From positions 2,356,001 to 2,420,000 of the forward strand of contig NZ_JAFBCF010000001.1 of NCBI RefSeq assembly GCF_016907535.1: DNA of 64,000 bases, given 5' to 3'. The notes beneath the pieces are model-generated. The model was not told where the DNA came from. It ran no database searches and saw nothing but the letters and a program-made list of their open reading frames with translations. The position numbers and the translations under genes are program-made. The stretch comes from Microlunatus panaciterrae. Lineage in GTDB: Bacteria > Actinomycetota > Actinomycetes > Propionibacteriales > Propionibacteriaceae. Shown piece by piece: positions 60,701-64,000 of this stretch; within the stretch, counting starts at the first letter, position 1, and every line of letters starts with the position of its first letter.

Positions 60701-60848
60701 GGTGGACCGGACGGAGCCTGGACCGCCGCTGAGTCTGCACCTGTCCTGGCCGCCTATCCTGCTGCTGGGCCTCGGTACTGTGCTGGTCATCATGGTGATC
60801 GCCCAGGTCGGAGCCATGGCCGAGACCCGATCGAAGGAGGGCCGGTGA
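57738..60848 (+). CDS. FtsX-like ABC transporter permease (1036 aa)
   Basis: A long permease. An N-terminal helix (PHTAVLLFLLSSVVVMTSIVGPLLV) is followed by an extracellular domain, then a helix cluster at about residues 290-340 (VLVLVTDVQALFLAVFALAVVLQRI) to 470, a second large external domain (residues ~560-900), and a last cluster (AVAVIVGFAALLLTMLALVAARWAD, AVLGVLVGMLSGAVAARIAG, LLLGLGTVLVIMVIAQVGAMA). This is the two-FtsX-domain layout of MacB/LolC-like permeases. The GTG at 57738 is the likely start because it opens the N-terminal helix; an in-frame ATG at 57669 is an alternative. It overlaps the first ATPase gene by GTGA. Its substrate is unknown. Confidence 0.85.
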   Translation: MTVPLWLRSIQRRPHTAVLLFLLSSVVVMTSIVGPLLVRAVHQSALTGALETAGLDGTSISVSGDVSADEPWQPARDLAVGVLAAGQEDGSEQLWHRPAVLIKSTTIIIWKSASDDGERNALVNALDDGCDDYVITSGRCPEGVGQAMISSVDAERSKIKTGSVISFALARAPVTKVKIVGIYDPVTSTAADLTRPGSTSGVLAGVQSDPVVMTAIQSENLPLPVKITARMTALPGMTIADEPAVQTSVEQIKMSANAQDRVIAIGTDLPELLDGVDDQARLAQVLVLVTDVQALFLAVFALAVVLQRIGRARAAEWSVGRLRGVTRRRWLSSVYVEPAAALLLGLPLGFAAGVAVARLGVTLTLRPGTPLEIWRWPVLASAGVATVIAFGALVAVSLRSVRQPLADLVQQQAESRRLSTLGAVVHSGVFLLAAVTIYQLVTGGLLTSGGPQLGLLAPGLFALAAALVTVRVAVLVVRRSTTRPPRSLAALVVGRHAARMQSALNPAMIIAVGVALAVFATQVFALSVRNQALRADAVTGASTVLTVSVPPDVDLLAAVRAADPTGRQAMAVKETPVEGFNGISRIVAVDTPRLEAVSSWSPEWSGVADLTRALRGRTTPPITLQGSRVQVDLAGVRVLPQPPADPTSAPANAPVQPPALVLTVEGKGHWQTVNLGPIKGPESSRSRQLSAELPCVQGCRLVSLGLLAGKNAPYKAWFTVAGIATDKQPMGDSATWLTTGGRWRSQSANDTLPKPVSMAIPSATAEGLAIEAFDTQGANLTSVSPSDTADPLPAVLGPTTSAEPVPGSAGAGFGTGLDGQQQKLAIVGRAAVLPRSLDEGVLVDLANAQGLSDPSLSRTSNEVWLAPDAAPSIAKRLAAQGIRVQTRELLSDTRDDLQQQASTRGAAVAVIVGFAALLLTMLALVAARWADAGKRGEDWRALREGGVSPRRLRHLVRVEIAVPAVLGVLVGMLSGAVAARIAGARLPLVDRTEPGPPLSLHLSWPPILLLGLGTVLVIMVIAQVGAMAETRSKEGR

Positions 60849-61690
60849 GCACCGGAGCGGCGATCCGCACAGTGGGTGTGGTGCACGTTTTCCGGGTGGC
60901 CGGTACGGACGTGGCGGCCCTCCGCGGCGTCGACCTGTCGGTCGCCCCCGGCGAGCGGGTTGCGCTGCTGGGGCCCTCCGGTTCGGGCAAGTCGACGCTG
61001 CTGAGCGTGGTGGCCGGCCTGCGCAGGCCCTCGGCAGGGGCGGTGCTGGTCGACGGCGACGACATCGCCCGCTTTTCGGAGTCGCAGCTCTACGACTACC
61101 GGACGCGTAGCCTCGGGCTGATGATGCAGGGGACGGTGTCCAACCTGCTGCCCTACGCCAGCCCACGCGAGAACGTCGCCTTTGTCGCCGGCAGGACCCG
61201 CAAGGGTCGGCGCGCTCAGAGTACGAGCTCGGTGGCCCTCGAGGCTGCGGGACTGGCCGACGAGCGTCGTCCGGTCGCCCGCCTCGGCCGCGCCGACCAA
61301 CAGGCCACCGCTCTCGCCGTCGCCATGACCGGCGACCCGCGACTGCTGCTCGTCGACGAACCCACCAGCCAGCTGGATGACGATGCCCGGGAGAGCCTGC
61401 TGGACACCCTCGTCCAGGCGACCGCCGCCGCCGGCACGACGCTGCTGATGGTCACCCACGACGAGAACGTCGCCCACCGGATGCAGCGGATGGTCCGGAT
61501 GCGCGACGGCCGGGTCGGTGCCGAGGGGCAGCGGCACGAGCAGTACGCGGTGATCGGCGCGGACGGATCGGTGCAGCTGCCGGAGGAGCTGCTGTTGGCC
61601 TGGCCGGCCGGCTCCACTGTGGCCGTCGAGGCCGCCTCGGCCGACGAGATCACCATCAAACGCCGTCCACCGGCCGAGGAGACGCAGTGA
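60845..61690 (+). CDS. ABC ATPase with canonical Walker A/B but degenerate signature motif
   Basis: A 281-residue nucleotide-binding subunit of MacB/LolD type. Walker A LLGPSGSGKST (K49), Q-loop MMQGT, Walker B LLLVDEPTS (D171, E172) and switch His VTHDE are intact. The signature region reads LGRADQQATALAVAM (from L147), whereas functional subunits have LSGGQxQRVAIARAL, so the serine and glycines that contact the partner's ATP are lost. A 70-residue extra C-terminus follows. It overlaps both neighbours by GTGA. In a heterodimer with the next subunit only one composite site would work. Confidence 0.92.
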   Translation: MSTGAAIRTVGVVHVFRVAGTDVAALRGVDLSVAPGERVALLGPSGSGKSTLLSVVAGLRRPSAGAVLVDGDDIARFSESQLYDYRTRSLGLMMQGTVSNLLPYASPRENVAFVAGRTRKGRRAQSTSSVALEAAGLADERRPVARLGRADQQATALAVAMTGDPRLLLVDEPTSQLDDDARESLLDTLVQATAAAGTTLLMVTHDENVAHRMQRMVRMRDGRVGAEGQRHEQYAVIGADGSVQLPEELLLAWPAGSTVAVEAASADEITIKRRPPAEETQ

Positions 61691-62334
61691 CCCATTCCGC
61701 AGACACCCGATCGACGGGACTGGTCGTCCGCGAGCTGGTGGTCCGAGACGGTTCCAGGGACATCGCGCGCGGTCTGACGCTGGACGTCCCGCCCGGTCAC
61801 CGCGCAGCGGTCACCGGCCCGTCGAGCGCCGACGTCACGGCTGTCCTGGCGACTCTCGCCGGACTACGCGCCCCGGCCACCGGTTCGATCATGATCGACG
61901 AGAGTCCGGTCGGCCTGGCCCCGCCGCCGGACCGGGTGGGCTATCTCAGTCAAGATCATCGACTGATCGGCACCCTGACCGCGGTGGAGAACCTGCTGGT
62001 GACCATGATCGCGGGCGGCGAACCGGCCAACCGGTCGACAGCGCTGCGGGCCGAAGAACAGCTCCAAGCCCTCGCGCTCGCGCCGGCGACCTGGCACAAC
62101 CTGGTCGAGCAACTGTCCGGTGGCCAGCAGCAACGGGTGGCGCTGGGGCGGGCACTCGTTCTCCGGCCGCGGCTGCTGGTGCTGGACCATCCGACCAGCG
62201 AGCTCGACCCGGACACCGTCGAGCTGGTGGACGGGGTGTTACACGAGGTCACAGCGCAGGGAGTCTCGTGCGTCCTTGCCAGCGACGACGAGACCGTGCT
62301 CGGCTCCTGTGCCGACCGACTGGAGCTGGTCTGA
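61687..62334 (+). CDS. ABC ATPase with degenerate Walker A/B but canonical signature motif
   Basis: A 215-residue nucleotide-binding subunit, the complement of its neighbour. The Walker A position reads GPSSADVTAV (V50 where Lys belongs), Walker B LLVLDHPTSELD has His168 instead of Glu, and the switch segment LASDDE lacks His. The signature LSGGQQQRVALGRAL (L143-) and Q-loop region YLSQDHRL are good. Alone it should not hydrolyse ATP, but its signature can complete the site of the preceding subunit. It overlaps that gene by GTGA. Confidence 0.92.
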   Translation: MTHSADTRSTGLVVRELVVRDGSRDIARGLTLDVPPGHRAAVTGPSSADVTAVLATLAGLRAPATGSIMIDESPVGLAPPPDRVGYLSQDHRLIGTLTAVENLLVTMIAGGEPANRSTALRAEEQLQALALAPATWHNLVEQLSGGQQQRVALGRALVLRPRLLVLDHPTSELDPDTVELVDGVLHEVTAQGVSCVLASDDETVLGSCADRLELV

Positions 62335-62376
62335 CAATCCCGCCAGGCTTGCCTGTCGGATGAGCCTCCACCTTGC

Positions 62377-62382
62377 TACAGT
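62377..62382 (+). promoter_or_regulatory. Candidate -10 box (TACAGT) for leaderless secreted protein gene
   Basis: TACAGT is followed by seven bases and the ATG at 62390, with no ribosome binding site. Confidence 0.5.
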
Positions 62383-62389
62383 CCCAGGC

Positions 62390-63157
62390 ATGCTGCGGAC
62401 ACGCCTTGCCGCATCGGTGCTCGCTCTCGCGCTCGGCGCCACTCTCGTTGGCGGGAGCGCGGCGCTGCCTGCCGCGGCCGACCCGCCCGTGGTGCAGCAG
62501 GCAGTGTTGATCAAGGACAAGTCGCCGTACACCTTCAGCTACTACGAGCACATCGACCACATCGGACAAGGTGACCTGGTCTGCTACTACGGTGCCAACC
62601 CTGACGGGTGTGCGAAGTACCCACCGAACCGAGGCAAGGTGCGGTACTCGGTCAAGATGTACCGGCTCAAGGAGCGCGAGAAGCGCTACGACTACTACTT
62701 CGTCGACGTCACGGCCAACACCTACAAGCGCAAGGGTGACGGCGACAAGGGGCGGATGTCGATCACCATCGATCCCACCTCGAAGGTCAACATGACCTCC
62801 AACATCTACTCCAAGAAGACGCTCAAGGACGACTGCCACACCTATCCGCTGAACATCGGGCTGTCGATGGGCCCGGTCGGTGTCGGCTCGACCGTTGCTC
62901 AGTTCTCCACCTGCGACAAGGCTCAGCTGCACACCACGCGGCTGGCCAGCAACGCTGTGCGCTATGACATCTACAGCCTGAACCGGTTCCGCACCTGGTC
63001 GGTGCAGAAGTGGGTGCGGGTGGCCAGGGGCGCCAAGCCGAGCTTCAAGGTGACCGTTGCGTGGCGGGCCGACAACTGCACGGTGCTGCGCAGATCGCTC
63101 AAGGCCTACGCGAACGTCAAGACCAAGACCAAGGTGATCAAGATCAGCGCTGCCTAA
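62390..63157 (+). CDS. Secreted basic protein of unknown family
   Basis: A 255-residue exported protein. The signal peptide (about 1-31) has [21 protein letters not shown] and ends near LPAAADPP. The mature part is rich in Lys, Tyr and Thr ([54 protein letters not shown]) and has five Cys: two near residues 59 and 67, then one each near 150, 179 and 228. It looks all-beta; I cannot assign a family. The ATG at 62390 was chosen because TACAGT lies seven bases before it; an in-frame ATG at 62360 is the alternative. It overlaps the convergent P-type ATPase gene by 14 bases. Confidence 0.75.
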   Translation: MLRTRLAASVLALALGATLVGGSAALPAAADPPVVQQAVLIKDKSPYTFSYYEHIDHIGQGDLVCYYGANPDGCAKYPPNRGKVRYSVKMYRLKEREKRYDYYFVDVTANTYKRKGDGDKGRMSITIDPTSKVNMTSNIYSKKTLKDDCHTYPLNIGLSMGPVGVGSTVAQFSTCDKAQLHTTRLASNAVRYDIYSLNRFRTWSVQKWVRVARGAKPSFKVTVAWRADNCTVLRRSLKAYANVKTKTKVIKISAA

Positions 63158-64000
63158 CTGGGCTTGGCGGTCGAGGCCGCCGGGACCGGATCCGCTTGTC
63201 CAGGGCGTCAACGGCCAGCAGGGCCGCTGCTGAGCCGAAAGCCACCGCCCAGCCCGCCAGCGGCGGGGGGGCCTGACCGAGCACCAGGGCGATCGGGGTC
63301 ACCAGCAGCACCACCAGCGAGAAGGCGAGCTCGGTGGACGCGGCCGGTATCAGCAGGCGGTTGGTGGTCCAGCCGAGGGCACCGGGCCATCGGGTCGAGC
63401 TGCGGCAGGCGAAGGCGTTGGCCGTCTGCGCGATCACCACCGTCATGAACGCGGCACCGGAGGCGGCCATCAGATCGTGCCCGGTGGGGAACGGCCGGCC
63501 CGGCGACCAGCCGACCGCCAGCAGGGACACCACGAACGCGATCATCGTGAACAGCGCCACCAGTGGCCCCAGGAGCCCGAACGCCCGCCTCAGCACGGTG
63601 GCATTCATGAGTCGACCTTGCACTGGTGGCCCATCGAGGAGGTGGCGTGCCGGCGGCTCTGCGCCGAGGGCGACTGCCGACAGCGTGTCGGTGCCGAGGT
63701 CGAGGGCGAGGATCTGCAACACGCCCAGAGCGAGGGGAAAGCGTCCGCCCGAGAGAGCCCAGATCAGGAACGGGGTGAGCTCGGCCACGTTGTCGGTCAG
63801 GTGGTAGGTGAGGAACCGGCGGATGTTCACGAAGGTGGCCCGACCCTGCTCGACACCACCGACGATGCTCGCGAACGCGTCGTCGAGGAGCACCAGGTCC
63901 GCCGCCTCGCGCGCGACGTCGGTGCCCGACCGCCCCATGGCGATGCCGATGTCCGCCTCATGCAGCGCCGGGGCGTCGTTCACCCCGTCGCCTGTCATGG
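63144..64000 (-). CDS. Cation-transporting P-type ATPase, C-terminal part (runs off window)
   Basis: The frame is open to the end of the window, so the N-terminal domains and phosphorylation site lie beyond. Visible are the P-domain hinge [46 protein letters not shown] and then six hydrophobic helices including [39 protein letters not shown]. These are typical of Ca2+/Mg2+-type (P2) ATPases. The D-x-G-T-D segment in helix 6 carries possible cation ligands. The exact ion cannot be fixed without the N-terminal part. Confidence 0.93.
   Translation of the reverse strand, partial: MTGDGVNDAPALHEADIGIAMGRSGTDVAREAADLVLLDDAFASIVGGVEQGRATFVNIRRFLTYHLTDNVAELTPFLIWALSGGRFPLALGVLQILALDLGTDTLSAVALGAEPPARHLLDGPPVQGRLMNATVLRRAFGLLGPLVALFTMIAFVVSLLAVGWSPGRPFPTGHDLMAASGAAFMTVVIAQTANAFACRSSTRWPGALGWTTNRLLIPAASTELAFSLVVLLVTPIALVLGQAPPPLAGWAVAFGSAAALLAVDALDKRIRSRRPRPPSPVRQR

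Overview
The window is a single stretch of high-GC, densely coded actinobacterial chromosome. Many genes are linked by ATGA/GTGA stop-start overlaps. I see no transposase, integrase, CRISPR array or rRNA. Lineage markers are a Tad pilus locus with an Ssd/CpaE-type protein and a DUF4244-type pilin, a DsbA-like protein resembling mycothiol-dependent nitroreductases, a topoisomerase I with a Lys/Ala-rich tail in place of zinc fingers, and a c-di-AMP riboswitch ahead of an Rpf-like muralytic protein. From memory, the order acs, degenerate-Fic gene, HAD phosphatase, ssd-tadABC, pilins, DEAD helicase, topA, holB parallels Mycobacterium tuberculosis Rv3667 down to Rv3644c. A member of Propionibacteriales or a neighbouring order is my best guess; the exact lineage is inference.

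Layout. 1-5.5 kb: the end of a GMC oxidoreductase, a leftward holin-like/hydrolase pair, and a leftward operon nhaA, CBS protein, ArsB/NhaD-type transporter. 5.6-14 kb: acetyl-CoA synthetase, small proteins, a VOC protein, a TetR regulator with a palindromic operator, an RND transporter and a GH13 enzyme. 14-23.5 kb: methyltransferase, degenerate Fic-like protein, HAD phosphatase, and the tad locus split into ssd-tadA-tadB-tadC and flp-tadE-tadG-like operons, which share a promoter motif. 23.5-36 kb: MrfA-like helicase, old yellow enzyme, H+-pyrophosphatase, CPBP protease, a divergent MpaB-like/truncated acyl-CoA synthetase pair, GyrI-like protein, a ThuA plus Gfo/Idh operon and a DsbA-like oxidoreductase. 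36-46.3 kb: methyltransferase, two CNNM/CorC-type proteins, topA, a degenerate CYTH-CHAD protein, tmk and holB. 46.3-52.4 kb: c-di-AMP riboswitch and Rpf-like gene, UDP-glucose dehydrogenase, ricT-like PSP1 gene, lipoprotein hydrolase, histidine phosphatase and tRNA-Thr(CGU). 52.4-57.5 kb: a more accessory segment of secreted, hydrolase, PhyH, flavodoxin, RGCVC-like, AHSA1 and ArsR genes. 57.7-62.3 kb: an ABC operon with two complementary degenerate ATPases. The window ends in a secreted protein and the C-terminal part of a P-type ATPase.

The observations I rate highest are: the ABC pair whose motifs predict exactly one working composite ATP site; a Fic-fold protein that kept the inhibitory motif but lost the catalytic histidine; the motif shared by the two tad operon promoters; a CYTH-CHAD protein lacking the usual catalytic residues; and a truncated PrpE/Acs-like protein. 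Many genes also have a TAnnnT-like hexamer 6-7 nt before the start codon, which predicts leaderless mRNAs. All family assignments were made by eye from motifs; no database search was run.
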